Positions 45,120 through 54,156 are shown, counted from the first letter of the stretch. The stretch is 64,000 nucleotides of DNA from Methanoregula sp. (GCF_028712425.1 NZ_JAQTQD010000002.1:124001-188000), one strand, 5' to 3'. Translations and numbers: made by a program. The notes: generated by a model from the letters alone, not told the origin.

Positions 45120-45629
45120 TCAGGGTAGATTATTGGATTCTTCTTTTCTTTCTGTCCCGATCCTTGTTTCCAGCTGCTTCCCGTGCGAGCCGTTCCAGTA
45201 CAGCTTGTGGCACTGCTCGCACCAGTAGAACCTTGTGCTCCTCCAGTTGCGGGGGGCGTAATCGGTCCGTTCGATCTCGCAGGTGTTTGCTTCCCGGAGT
45301 TTCGTGTTGCAGAGCGAGCACCGGCTCAGGGTCAGCCGGCGCTCGATGACCCGGTAATCGATCAGCTGCTGGACCTGGTCCATGACATCCTCTGACCGGA
45401 GATAAATGGCCTGCTCCTGTGCTCGCCGTGCAAGTTCCGCGTCCCGGGTCAGGAGGATGCGGTGCTGCTCTTTTGCCATCCCGAGAAGGAGGGTGTCCTC
45501 TTTTGTATTCCCTTCCTCAAGGGAGTTTGCGCTCTCGGTGTCATAACCCATGAACCGGAGGTAGCGCGTCAGGGTGCCAAGCATCCTGTCTGCAATGAAC
45601 CGTGTATCGTTCTGACGTTCAATCGGCAT
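45120..45629 (-). CDS. Mut7-C RNase-domain protein (former DUF82)
   Basis: A 169-residue protein with a PIN-like Mut7-C domain: RFIADRMLGTLTRYLRFMGYDTE, ILLTRDAELARRA (acidic metal-binding residues) and a C-terminal zinc ribbon (RCSLCNTKL and WCEQCHKLYWNG). Proteins of this family are predicted ribonucleases. It overlaps the radical SAM gene upstream by 11 bases. Confidence 0.86.
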   Translation of the reverse strand: MPIERQNDTRFIADRMLGTLTRYLRFMGYDTESANSLEEGNTKEDTLLLGMAKEQHRILLTRDAELARRAQEQAIYLRSEDVMDQVQQLIDYRVIERRLTLSRCSLCNTKLREANTCEIERTDYAPRNWRSTRFYWCEQCHKLYWNGSHGKQLETRIGTERKEESNNLP

Positions 45630-46632
45630 GGGTCACGACCGCAATTGTCTCCCCGCAGTTCCTGCACCGGGTCCCGTCAAGGCCGATGGGCTGGCTGGAG
45701 AATCCCCGCCGCTCGATAAGCGTGGCCCCGCAGGACGGACAAAAGGTGTTTTCGTACCGGTGATGATAAACATTGCCGAGATACGGGTAGTGGAGCCCAA
45801 GCGCTTTTGCCTTCTCGTAGATCTTCTCAAGGGTTGCGACCGGTGTCCCGCCCCGGTCGGTCATCTGGTAGTCCGGGTGGAAAGCCGAGAAGTGCATCGG
45901 TGTGTCGGGGCCGAGATGTTCGATCACCCACCGGATGAGTGCCTCCTGCTCTTCCATGCTGTCGTTCAGGCCCGGGATGACAAGCGTCACGGTCTCGAGA
46001 TGCATGCCCAGTTCGCGGGCGAGCACTGCCGAATCGAGCACCGGCTGGAGATGAGCCCCGCAGACCTTTTTGTAAAAATCTTCAGTGAATGCCTTGAGGT
46101 CGACCCGGTATGCCCCGAGCATGGGCGCGAGTTCCCGCAGGGCCTCTTCCGTGATGTAGCCGTTGGTGACGTACACCGTGCCCAGCCCCCGGGCACGGGC
46201 GAGCGTACCCATGTCGAGCGCGTACTCGTGCCAGATGGTGGGTTCGTTGTAGGTCCAGGAGATGCTTGCACAACCACTGCCGACAGCCCGGCTCACGCCC
46301 TCTTCCGGTGACAGGGTGCGGAGGCGTGCCGTCTCAAGGTCAGCACGGGAAATGTGCCAGTTCTGGCAGTGCCTGCAGTGAAAGTTGCAGCCGATGCTCC
46401 CAAGGGAATAGGATGTCGTGCCCGGGAGGTAGTGGAAGAGCGGCTTCTTCTCAATCGGGTCGACTGCTTCAGCGCTGATCTTCCCGTAGGTTGCGGCATA
46501 CAGCGTCCCCTTTTCATTGATCCTGACCCCGCAGATCCCATGCTTCCCTTCGTTGATCGAGCACCGGTGGTTGCAGAGCGAGCACTTCACGGCATTGTTA
46601 TCGCGTTTTTCATACTGGCGTGCCTCATGCAT
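45619..46632 (-). CDS. amrS: AmmeMemoRadiSam system radical SAM enzyme
   Basis: A 337-residue radical SAM protein (AmmeMemoRadiSam family, widespread and of unknown product). The SAM cluster motif is C82-x3-C86-x2-C89 (GCNFHCRHCQNW). A cysteine-rich N terminus (KCSLCNHRCSINEGKHGICG) and C-terminal zinc ribbon (TFCPSCGATLIER, CRNCGE) are typical. The TWTYNEPT-like segment SWTYNEPTIWHEYALD is present. Its partners (AMMECR1 and Memo-like proteins) are not in this window. Confidence 0.9.
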   Translation of the reverse strand: MHEARQYEKRDNNAVKCSLCNHRCSINEGKHGICGVRINEKGTLYAATYGKISAEAVDPIEKKPLFHYLPGTTSYSLGSIGCNFHCRHCQNWHISRADLETARLRTLSPEEGVSRAVGSGCASISWTYNEPTIWHEYALDMGTLARARGLGTVYVTNGYITEEALRELAPMLGAYRVDLKAFTEDFYKKVCGAHLQPVLDSAVLARELGMHLETVTLVIPGLNDSMEEQEALIRWVIEHLGPDTPMHFSAFHPDYQMTDRGGTPVATLEKIYEKAKALGLHYPYLGNVYHHRYENTFCPSCGATLIERRGFSSQPIGLDGTRCRNCGETIAVVTHAD

Positions 46633-46638
46633 ACCCTG

Positions 46639-46839
46639 TTATCCTTGTTTTGTGTGTGAGCGGACGGGCTTTTTATGCTTCCGCTCCTCCCGTTCAACAT
46701 CCCTGATCCCTTCCGGCGAATCGACTTCAAGCACGAACGACCCGCGGTACCCGCAGTCCTTGCAGATATAGATCGAGCCGATATATCCTCCTGTTTCCGG
46801 GAACACTTCCTGGCTCTTGCAGCGGGGACAGTACAACAT
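46639..46839 (-). CDS. Small zinc-ribbon protein
   Basis: A 66-residue protein with a four-cysteine ribbon: MLYCPRCKSQEVFPETGG and YICKDCGYRGSFVLE, then a basic tail (EREERKHKKPVRSHTKQG). Fold similar to TFIIS or ribosomal zinc ribbons; function unknown. The ATG at 46839 starts at the ribbon; a frame extension overlaps pyrH and is rejected. Six bases separate it from amrS, same strand. Confidence 0.8.
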   Translation of the reverse strand: MLYCPRCKSQEVFPETGGYIGSIYICKDCGYRGSFVLEVDSPEGIRDVEREERKHKKPVRSHTKQG

Positions 46840-46882
46840 AGCAAATAACTCTTTATGAGCACCCGGTACAAAAACTAGTGCA

Positions 46883-47587
46883 ATGAAGAAGGTTGTCATC
46901 TCGCTGGGAGGCTCGATCCTCATCCCGTCGCTCGAAAACCACACCATCCGGGACTATGTCCCGGTGCTGCAGAAGATTGCGAAGAAGTGCCGGCTTTTCG
47001 TTGTTGTCGGTGGCGGCGGCGAGGCCCGGCGGTACATTAATATCGCCCGCGAGCTCGGGATCGATGAGGGCACCTCCGACGAAATAGGCATCCTGATCAC
47101 CCGGCTCAATGCCACCATGCTCATCGCGGCGCTGGGCGAGGCCGCGTACCCGAAAGTCGCGGAGAGCCACGCGGAGGCAAAAAAATTTTCCGAGCACGGC
47201 AAGATCGTGGTGATGGGGGGCATCACCCCGGGCCAGACCACCGATGCCGTGGCTGCCGTCCTTGCCGAGCGGGTCGGAGCCACGGCGTTCATCAACGCAA
47301 CCTCCGTTGACGGGATCTATTCCGAAGACCCGAAGAAGAACCCGAAGGCAACCCGCTTCGATGCGATCACGCCGCAGAAACTGCTAGAGATCGTGGGGAA
47401 GACCGCGCTTGGCGCAGGCTCCAACAACGTGCTCGACATCGTTGCAGCCCGCGTGGTCGAACGAAGCGGCATCCCACTCATCGTCCTCGACGGCCGCAAT
47501 CCCGGGAATCTTGCCGAGGCGATCCTGAAAGGGAAGTTCCGGGGCACGGTTGTATCCGAAGGTAAGAAGAAACCGCTGCCGGTGTAA
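46883..47587 (+). CDS. pyrH: UMP kinase (archaeal PyrH)
   Basis: Phosphorylates UMP to UDP. A 234-residue amino-acid-kinase fold: MKKVVISLGGSILIPS (N-terminal phosphate loop), FVVVGGGGEARRYI, GGITPGQTTDAVAAVLAE and FINATSVDGIYSEDPKKNPKATRFDAIT. The short length and the GGSIL pattern match archaeal enzymes. It is divergent from the zinc-ribbon gene 43 bases away. Confidence 0.94.
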   Translation: MKKVVISLGGSILIPSLENHTIRDYVPVLQKIAKKCRLFVVVGGGGEARRYINIARELGIDEGTSDEIGILITRLNATMLIAALGEAAYPKVAESHAEAKKFSEHGKIVVMGGITPGQTTDAVAAVLAERVGATAFINATSVDGIYSEDPKKNPKATRFDAITPQKLLEIVGKTALGAGSNNVLDIVAARVVERSGIPLIVLDGRNPGNLAEAILKGKFRGTVVSEGKKKPLPV

Positions 47588-47617
47588 TATCCTTTTTTAA
47601 AAGCGATCTTGGGGTCC

Positions 47618-47842
47618 CTATTCATCTTCTGAAGCAGGCCCGTCCTTATCATCTTCGTACGTGAACACATCGTTGATGTCCACGTTGAAGATCCGGGCGA
47701 TGCGGAACCCGAGTTTGAGCGAAGGACAGTACTTGTCCTTTTCGATGGAGATGATGGTATTGCGGGTAACCCCGACCAACTCGGCAAGTTGCTCCTGAGT
47801 CATCTCGTGTTCGGCCCGTAATACCCTGATCCGGTTCTTCAT
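47618..47842 (-). CDS. XRE-family transcriptional regulator
   Basis: A 74-residue helix-turn-helix protein (NRIRVLRAEHEMTQEQLAELVGVTRNTIISIEKDKYCPSLKLGFRIARIF). It belongs to the short Cro/C1 type often paired with DUF2178 membrane proteins. It lies 14 bases downstream of the DUF2178 gene, at the end of an operon with two exported repeat proteins. Confidence 0.9.
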   Translation of the reverse strand: MKNRIRVLRAEHEMTQEQLAELVGVTRNTIISIEKDKYCPSLKLGFRIARIFNVDINDVFTYEDDKDGPASEDE

Positions 47843-47856
47843 GACAAGCCTTGTGG

Positions 47857-48435
47857 TTAGTACTTTCTGCCGTAATAAAGATAAAACGCTCCGAAGACTG
47901 CGAGCATCACCGCAAGGGTGAAACCAAGCGTCAGTCCGGCAAGACCGCGCTCCTCATTCTCCCGAAATCCTTCCCGTACGTACGTGCAATAGGTCATTGC
48001 CTCGCTCTCGTTCATGGAGTTCAGGTCATCGATGGTTGTTGACCGGACCAGGGTACCCGGGCCCGGGACGCTCCCCGGCTGGTACTCGGTGATGGTCATG
48101 GATTGTCTGCTATCGTCATGGATAACCAGTTTTCCGGTAATAACCGGGGCGAGCGGGACGCTTACTACATAGGAATACAGGATGACCGCGGCGATTGCTC
48201 CGCCAATCGTGATGATCTCAAGCGTGCGGAGTGCGGCTTTGCTCCGGATCCTTGTCTCCCGTTCGTCTGCCATAACAACATCGACATGGGCCCGGCAGGC
48301 AAGTACGACAATAATACCAAGCGGGATGGCGATGACCACAACAAGGAAATTGCCGGCAGCCATCGACCACCCGACCATCGCGGCAACCATGCTGGCCACG
48401 ATGAGGGATGCGGCAAGATAGGTGGTGCGTTTCAT
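47857..48435 (-). CDS. DUF2178-like membrane protein
   Basis: A 192-residue protein with four hydrophobic segments: two near the N terminus (YLAASLIVASMVAAMVGWSMAAG; FLVVVIAIPLGIIVVLAC), one at about 75-97 and one near the C terminus (LGFTLAVMLAVFGAFYLYYG). The DERETRIRSKAALRTLEIITIG stretch is the DUF2178 mark, which often accompanies an XRE regulator as here. Function unknown. It overlaps the exported protein gene upstream by four bases. Confidence 0.78.
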   Translation of the reverse strand: MKRTTYLAASLIVASMVAAMVGWSMAAGNFLVVVIAIPLGIIVVLACRAHVDVVMADERETRIRSKAALRTLEIITIGGAIAAVILYSYVVSVPLAPVITGKLVIHDDSRQSMTITEYQPGSVPGPGTLVRSTTIDDLNSMNESEAMTYCTYVREGFRENEERGLAGLTLGFTLAVMLAVFGAFYLYYGRKY

Positions 48436-49370
48436 GATGATCGCTCCGTTACGGTGAATACCCGGGAAGAGGAGAGTCCCCCGGCAGGTTTTGTCATGTT
48501 CGCCTGATTATACTCATTGTTACTGACCTTCATGATGTACTGTCCCGGTGCCAGCAGGTAAGTCTCCAGCTCGAATGTCCAGTAGTCCGGGCCATAACTC
48601 CCGTCCGAAACAGACACCATGCCGGCTACCGATGAAAAGATCCCGGTCATCTGGGACTGACTTTTTGGGTCGATGACAAGATCGATTCCCGCGCCGGAAA
48701 CATACGGCAGGACCTCGACCAGCAGTTCCTCGCCCGGCGGGAGACTGGTTGTCCCGGAGAGGGTGTAGACATCATCGGTCTGTATTTCAGGAAGGGTATC
48801 GATGGTGATATAATCCTGCGTTCCCGGGGATTCTGTTGCATTGGGTGTATTGATCCGTTTGAAGGGAATATCTGCAATGGCGGTCTTTCGCAGGCTCCCG
48901 GGACCGGCTCTTTCATCTCCCAAGGTGAACGGGAGCGTGGCGAGAGGTTCGCTCTCCGTCCTTTTCGTGAAGTTTTCCGAATACGTGACTTTCACAAACG
49001 TGATGAGATAGTCTCCCGGGTCCAGCGATGAGATATCGGCATATCCCTTCCAGGGATTTCGTTCCCCGGTATCTGACAGCAACCGGGCAAATCCCCGCAC
49101 TTCTGTAGCCGGTGACCCGGCGCCCTGCACCGGCCCCGGGGAGCTGCGGACGATAGTGAGGTGAATCTGGTTCATGTCGGACAGGGTGGTCGTGCCCGTC
49201 AGGACCAGCCGGTTGTGCGTATCGATATTTGCGTTCGTTACCGGGTCGATTGCAATGGCCGGCAGGAAGAGCGACGGGAAGAATGCAGTCACGATGATGA
49301 ATAGGAACATGCCGGTCAGGATAATAGCCGACAGGACCCCGGCAAAGAAGAGATACTTCTTTTTGATCAT
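48432..49370 (-). CDS. Exported protein with two Ig-like GTT repeats
   Basis: A 312-residue surface-anchored protein with one N-terminal membrane segment (YLFFAGVLSAIILTGMFLFIIV). Two repeat units follow, each beginning with a strand and a GTT motif: IAIDPVTNANIDTHNRLVLTGTTTL near 40 and YITIDTLPEIQTDDVYTLSGTTSLP near 190. Each ends with a YxFxL/YIMKV-like strand (YLLAPGQYIMKVSN). The same unit recurs in three other proteins in this cluster. Its start overlaps the stop of the upstream gene (ATGA) and its stop the DUF2178 start. Confidence 0.85.
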   Translation of the reverse strand: MIKKKYLFFAGVLSAIILTGMFLFIIVTAFFPSLFLPAIAIDPVTNANIDTHNRLVLTGTTTLSDMNQIHLTIVRSSPGPVQGAGSPATEVRGFARLLSDTGERNPWKGYADISSLDPGDYLITFVKVTYSENFTKRTESEPLATLPFTLGDERAGPGSLRKTAIADIPFKRINTPNATESPGTQDYITIDTLPEIQTDDVYTLSGTTSLPPGEELLVEVLPYVSGAGIDLVIDPKSQSQMTGIFSSVAGMVSVSDGSYGPDYWTFELETYLLAPGQYIMKVSNNEYNQANMTKPAGGLSSSRVFTVTERSS

Positions 49371-50626
49371 GCGGCGTCTCCCGTGATGGTGATTCGCCGG
49401 GAACAGAAAGTGTTCCCGTACCGGGTCTCATACGTCCGGGAATCGATTCGGTCTTTGCTGACATTCACGAGATAATCCCTTGGCGGGAGCTGGGAAGGAT
49501 CAATATCCACGGACCAGGTGTTATTCCCGCCGGATCCCTGGATCACTTCAGCATATCCCGTTGCTCCCGTTATTGTTCCGTACATATTCCCGGTTGCCGG
49601 ATTCATGCCGACATCAAATTCCGCGGGCAGGACCTGGAACAACAGTTCTGTCCCGGCCGGAAGACTGGTCGTACCGGTGATTGTCTGTGCCCGGGCGGTC
49701 GGAATGCTCGGGAATGGGTTGATCCTGATGACCTGGCAGGACTCTGCTGCAGGCACCGTCCAGGGAGGAAGACTGATATCCGGTTCGAAAATGGTCATGG
49801 ATGCAGTTCCAAAAGTTCCCTCCTTCCCGATCTTCTCCGAGCTGACCGAATCCGTTGTTACGATAATCTCGTACTCGTCCTGGATGAACTCCGCGGTGTC
49901 GATGGCAAACGACCAGTGGTTGCCTTCGTATGCTCTTCCCAGGACCGGTGTCAGGCCTGAGCGCGTGAAACCCTGCTGGACCTCCCGCATTCCGGTCTTC
50001 GGATCGATCTTCAGGACAGAGGTATTGGATTGGGGGATCACGAGATACAATAATTCAGTCTCTGCCGGAAGGTTCGTTGTCCCGGTGATGAGGATCTTCT
50101 CTCCGCGGTACACCATTCCGATATGATCGATTTTTATGAACTCAATCTCATGCTGCTCGCCCCTTCGTGTGATCCTGTCCGGATCCGGTGTGGCGTTTGT
50201 CAGCGTGAAGCGGGATGTTGCGAGAAGGTCCCCCCTGCTGTAAGAGACATTGACGGTATTCGGGGGATAGGCTTTCACCCGGTATTCCCCCGACGGGATC
50301 GCCGAAGTATCGAGCGCACCCGACCAGGTATTCGTCATCCCGCCGCTCCTGACGATATATGCGTCCGTAGCCCCAACACGCGATTCTCTTTCGGGAAGGG
50401 GAGAAGCAGAAGTGATCTCCAGTTCCAGCCGGGTATTTCCCTTCAGGTTTGTTGTCCCCGTGATGATGACAAGATCCCCCGCTGCATGGTCCGGAATGGG
50501 ATCGATAGTTACGGCAGGAAAGATAGTGAAGGATCCGGTCATGAGGATACCTGCGAACATGATCGCCAGTATGATAGCAGAAACAATGCCGGCATATTTC
50601 AGGTAACTCTTCCTCATTCGGATCAC
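49367..50626 (-). CDS. Exported protein with three Ig-like GTT repeats
   Basis: A 419-residue protein with N-terminal membrane anchor (YLKYAGIVSAIILAIMFAGILMTG). Three repeat units: AVTIDPIPDHAAGDLVIITGTTNL (near 37), FIKIDHIGMVYRGEKILITGTTNLP (near 165) and VIRINPFPSIPTARAQTITGTTSLP (near 300), each closing with a WSxxxDTxxxxxxxYEI/V-type strand. It heads a four-gene operon; a TATA-like AAATTTTTAACC lies about 30 bases upstream (50650-50662). Confidence 0.86.
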   Translation of the reverse strand: MIRMRKSYLKYAGIVSAIILAIMFAGILMTGSFTIFPAVTIDPIPDHAAGDLVIITGTTNLKGNTRLELEITSASPLPERESRVGATDAYIVRSGGMTNTWSGALDTSAIPSGEYRVKAYPPNTVNVSYSRGDLLATSRFTLTNATPDPDRITRRGEQHEIEFIKIDHIGMVYRGEKILITGTTNLPAETELLYLVIPQSNTSVLKIDPKTGMREVQQGFTRSGLTPVLGRAYEGNHWSFAIDTAEFIQDEYEIIVTTDSVSSEKIGKEGTFGTASMTIFEPDISLPPWTVPAAESCQVIRINPFPSIPTARAQTITGTTSLPAGTELLFQVLPAEFDVGMNPATGNMYGTITGATGYAEVIQGSGGNNTWSVDIDPSQLPPRDYLVNVSKDRIDSRTYETRYGNTFCSRRITITGDAA

Positions 50627-50711
50627 ATGTAATGTTTTTTGTGCATCAGGTTAAAAATTTTTATCATTGTCAATAGATATTGGAAAAGTCCCGTGCCAAG
50701 GAAGTCGTTCC

Positions 50712-51563
50712 CTATCCCCTGCCTCGTAATTCATACGTGAAAAGCAATCCTTCCCTGGGATCATCGATCACAATTTTTACCGGTTCAGGAACAGCTGGGT
50801 CAATCCAGTACGTGAGGAGCGTCTCTTTTCCCGGAAAGGACTCATCGATATCCTTCCGGGTATATTTCATTGCGTCCGGGTAGTGCCCTGCCGGGACGGT
50901 AACCGGATCCTTCCCTACGAACGTGTACCGGAGAGCGAAGACGGTTCCGGAACAGTCCGGTGTCCCCCTGCTCATATTCACCGGAGGTCTGTCTGCATCT
51001 TCAAGAAACTCTCCGTTCCTGATAACCCGACGGTGCATGGAAATCATATTTCCGTACTCATCATAGTACATGTCATCCATCGTTGTATCGGCAAGCTCTT
51101 CTGACATGCCTTCTATTAGAAGGAAATATGTATGATTTTCATGGATTGCGGGCCGGCCCTGATGCATCTTTCGGGTTTTTTCCATTCTCGATATTCCATG
51201 TGAATCGGGAAGGCTGCGGATCTTCTGGAAATATGCATATTCTTCCCATTTAAGGGACGGCGTACCGAAAAGGTCTGCCTTGCTGACCATTGCACCGGGT
51301 TCAGGTGGAATCTTCGTTGTTGTCACCGGCTCGTACGATTCCGGCACCCACGTCCAGGGGTTCAGCGGAGGGTAGGCGCAGCCGGGCATTGTTGGTACGG
51401 GAGTTACTAATATAGTCTGGCGTATTGTAGCCTGGGTCACCTGCTGTGTTGCGGCCATACTTCCTGACCCGGTAATTGGGGGATTCTCACCTGTACACCC
51501 GGAGATAAGAACCGTGATTAGGATCGCGATTATTGCAACGGTGCCAAATATATCAGGTTTCAT
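50712..51563 (-). CDS. Lipoprotein of unknown function
   Basis: A 283-residue lipoprotein with lipobox ITVLISGC (Cys23) and a Thr/Gln-rich linker. No GTT repeat is present. The body contains TYFLLIEGMSEELADTTMDDMYYDEYGNMISMHRR and a late YTFVGKDPVTVPAGHYPDAMKYTR segment, like proteins that carry a beta-sheet with a folded pocket. I do not recognise the family. It follows the 308-residue repeat lipoprotein by 15 bases. Confidence 0.8.
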   Translation of the reverse strand: MKPDIFGTVAIIAILITVLISGCTGENPPITGSGSMAATQQVTQATIRQTILVTPVPTMPGCAYPPLNPWTWVPESYEPVTTTKIPPEPGAMVSKADLFGTPSLKWEEYAYFQKIRSLPDSHGISRMEKTRKMHQGRPAIHENHTYFLLIEGMSEELADTTMDDMYYDEYGNMISMHRRVIRNGEFLEDADRPPVNMSRGTPDCSGTVFALRYTFVGKDPVTVPAGHYPDAMKYTRKDIDESFPGKETLLTYWIDPAVPEPVKIVIDDPREGLLFTYELRGRG

Positions 51564-51578
51564 TCCCCGGGACTCCTG

Positions 51579-52505
51579 TTACTTGAGGGCGAATTGTGCT
51601 TTTCCGACAATCTCGCGGATCGTGAAATCCTCGCTGACTGTTGTGACGTTCACGACATACTCCGTCTTCTCGAACGCATTGGTGTCCAGGGCAAATGACC
51701 ACGTGTTGAGCCCTCCTGTCCCCCGGACCACGAGGGTGTCTCCGGCAGTACCCGAAGGGCCTTTATACACTGTTGCAGGTCTCTTTGATGCATCGTCAAA
51801 ATAGACCGGATGGATGTCGCACAACAGGAGCGTTCCTTCTTCAAGGCTGGACGTGCCCGTGATGAGGAATACGTCGCCCTGCTTATGGTCTGCGATGGAA
51901 TTCACCGTGATCGTGGGTGTGCCGGGGGAGGACTTCTTTGCCCCGGAATAGTATACCACGCTCTTTGGGCGGAGCGATGTCCCCGACAGGGTGAACTGTG
52001 CCGATCCTTTCACGTCTTTTTTCCCGTTCGTTACCGTCATGGAATACGAGCCCGGATCAAAACCGCTGGAATCGGAGACAAACCTCCACCGGTTAGTTCC
52101 GTCCGGTCCGGCAAAGACTTCGCGGTTGGAGACCAGTTTCTCTTCTCCCGTACTCCCGAAGGTCCGGTACAGGTACACTGCGGTCTTCTCCGGCAGGTTC
52201 GTTGTGCCGGAGAAGACCAGCAGGTCGCCAATGTTCTTGTCGCCAACCGGGTCGAACGTGATGTACGGAAGAGAAGTATCCGGTACAGAAGTACTCCGTA
52301 CTGGTGCAGGCTGGGCCGGGGCCCTCGTTGTAGGGTTGTTTTTCCCGGCAGCGGCCGGATTTTCGTGCGGCGTTTCACTCAGTGCCGGTGCCTGATCCTG
52401 CTGATCCGGTACGGCATCCGTGCATCCCGCGATTATGAGAATCGCGATGGCGGCGAGCAGGACGGGGCAGGCGAGCATAAGATCTGCTCTCTTGCGGGGT
52501 TTCAT
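51579..52505 (-). CDS. Lipoprotein with two Ig-like GTT repeats
   Basis: A 308-residue lipoprotein (lipobox IAILIIAGC, Cys28), a Pro/Thr linker (about 35-75) and two repeat units: YITFDPVGDKNIGDLLVFSGTTNLP (near 80) and TITVNSIADHKQGDVFLITGTSSL (near 197). Second gene family type of this cluster, lipid-anchored rather than helix-anchored. In an operon with the lipoprotein gene downstream. Confidence 0.86.
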   Translation of the reverse strand: MKPRKRADLMLACPVLLAAIAILIIAGCTDAVPDQQDQAPALSETPHENPAAAGKNNPTTRAPAQPAPVRSTSVPDTSLPYITFDPVGDKNIGDLLVFSGTTNLPEKTAVYLYRTFGSTGEEKLVSNREVFAGPDGTNRWRFVSDSSGFDPGSYSMTVTNGKKDVKGSAQFTLSGTSLRPKSVVYYSGAKKSSPGTPTITVNSIADHKQGDVFLITGTSSLEEGTLLLCDIHPVYFDDASKRPATVYKGPSGTAGDTLVVRGTGGLNTWSFALDTNAFEKTEYVVNVTTVSEDFTIREIVGKAQFALK

Positions 52506-52721
52506 GGGCCCTCCTGATCTGGTGTGGTGTCCTTCCCATCAGGGATGTGAAAAAGTGGTGGATCTTCTCCCGGATGCAGGTACACAGGGTTTCCGGCAGC
52601 GGTCCGGTTTCGGCCCGTTCCCGGGATCCGTGGCTGTGCGGCAGTCTGCCGGTAAAAACTGAATGGTGTCTTCTTCTGGCAAGCATACGGTTTCCTCGGG
52701 GTAAATACCGGCATACCGGTG

Positions 52722-53954
52722 TTATGGTGCAGTGATGGTAAAGCCGGAGGAGGCGGTCGGGTCTCCGCTGCTGATGCTGAAGTCAGTGGCTGACGGATCC
52801 TCCTTCATTACCCCCACGGTGACGAGGTACCTGCCCGGATTCATGCTGCCAAGGTCAACGGCAAACGATACGCGGTTTGCGGTACCTTCACCTTTCGTCA
52901 CGGGGGCGTTTGCCATAATGCCCGTCACACCCAGATCAGGGGACGTCGCGGCCGCGTCCGTGTCCGGCTGGATCTGCCAGAACAGCACGGTGCCTGCCGG
53001 CAGGCTGGAGGTCCCGGTGATGAGGAACTGGTCCCCGACAGTATGATCCCCGATGGCGTTCAGGCGGATATAATCGTCCCTGGTGACCTGGGCTTCTACC
53101 GGTGTATCCGTTGCCAGGAAGGGGCCGTTCAGCGTGAACCTGCCCGTTCCGGTGAGTGTCCCCGGACTGTAATCGCTGTTCATCTTGGTGACGGTAATTG
53201 TCAGGGTACCTGGTTTCAGGATGGCCGTATCAACCGGCGCAGAAAACCGGTTCGTGCCACCGGTGCCTTCCTGTACCATGGTATTCGTACCAAAACTGCC
53301 CGTCTGGACCATGACGAGGATCCCGGCCGGCAGGTCGGTGGATCCCGTGATAATCAGGAGATCGCCGGTTGTCTTGTCGGCAACCGGATCGATCCGGATG
53401 TACGTGCCGGTCCCTGAACCCTGCGAGTGGCTGCCCGCAGAACTCCCGGATGCCGGAAGGAGGGTGAATTCCTGTGTGCCGATGGGGCCGCTGGTTGAGA
53501 AGTCGCCCTTTTTCACGTTACCCGTGAACACCGACACGTTCACCAGCATCTTCACCGGGTTGAGCGTTGACGAATTGACCTCCATGGACCAAGTGTTGAT
53601 GCCCCCGGTCCCGGCCATGACGTCGACGCCGCCCGCGGCGCCAGCGAACTCACCGTTCACGCCACCCTCGGGTTCGAACGTGGCCGGCATAACCTCTACC
53701 AGGAGGTTGGTACCCGCCGGAAGGTTCGTGGTCCCGGTGACCGTGAAGATGTCGCCGACGGTCCTGTCGCCGACAGGGTCGACATGGATGTACTTTTCTT
53801 CGGACAGGCTTCCGGTATTCTGATTGCTCAACGAGCCAAGGGAGACAAACGAGTTTGTCATGGTGAATCCACTGGCCATGCCGACACATACGATGACGGC
53901 AGCGAATATCCCAACAGCGATGAGGCTGTTGGTTACAACGTGCTTCTGTTCCAT
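52722..53954 (-). CDS. Exported protein with three Ig-like GTT repeats
   Basis: A 410-residue protein with N-terminal membrane segment (VTNSLIAVGIFAAVIVCVGMASG). Three repeats: YIHVDPVGDRTVGDIFTVTGTTNLP, YIRIDPVADKTTGDLLIITGSTDLP and YIRLNAIGDHTVGDQFLITGTSSLP; each carries a WSMEV or RVSFAVDLGSMNPGRYLVTV-type closing strand. These are the best-preserved copies in the cluster. The ATG at 53954 was chosen: a 20-bp palindrome lies immediately upstream, and an extension to 54005 would lie over the TATA box. Confidence 0.87.
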   Translation of the reverse strand: MEQKHVVTNSLIAVGIFAAVIVCVGMASGFTMTNSFVSLGSLSNQNTGSLSEEKYIHVDPVGDRTVGDIFTVTGTTNLPAGTNLLVEVMPATFEPEGGVNGEFAGAAGGVDVMAGTGGINTWSMEVNSSTLNPVKMLVNVSVFTGNVKKGDFSTSGPIGTQEFTLLPASGSSAGSHSQGSGTGTYIRIDPVADKTTGDLLIITGSTDLPAGILVMVQTGSFGTNTMVQEGTGGTNRFSAPVDTAILKPGTLTITVTKMNSDYSPGTLTGTGRFTLNGPFLATDTPVEAQVTRDDYIRLNAIGDHTVGDQFLITGTSSLPAGTVLFWQIQPDTDAAATSPDLGVTGIMANAPVTKGEGTANRVSFAVDLGSMNPGRYLVTVGVMKEDPSATDFSISSGDPTASSGFTITAP

Positions 53955-53962
53955 GGTATGCA

Positions 53963-53982
53963 ATGCACAATATATTGTGCAT
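53963..53982 (-). promoter_or_regulatory. 20-bp perfect palindrome in promoter of repeat protein gene
   Basis: ATGCACAATATATTGTGCAT is its own reverse complement. It is between the TATA box (about 53985-53994, AGTTTATACA on the minus strand) and the ATG at 53954, the place where a bound repressor would block transcription start. No regulator gene is adjacent. Confidence 0.6.
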
Positions 53983-54156
53983 AGTGTATAAACTTTTTGG
54001 CACAAAGCAAAAAAAATTTAGCAATCAATAGTGGTTGCCCGGGTGTGGTGAACGGATCACCCGCCCCGCCATGGGCAATCGCGCGGGTGTTGTCCATTCC
54101 GGATACGTATGGCGCGCACGCTTCAGGAAAGATGCACGGGACACGACACCACCACC

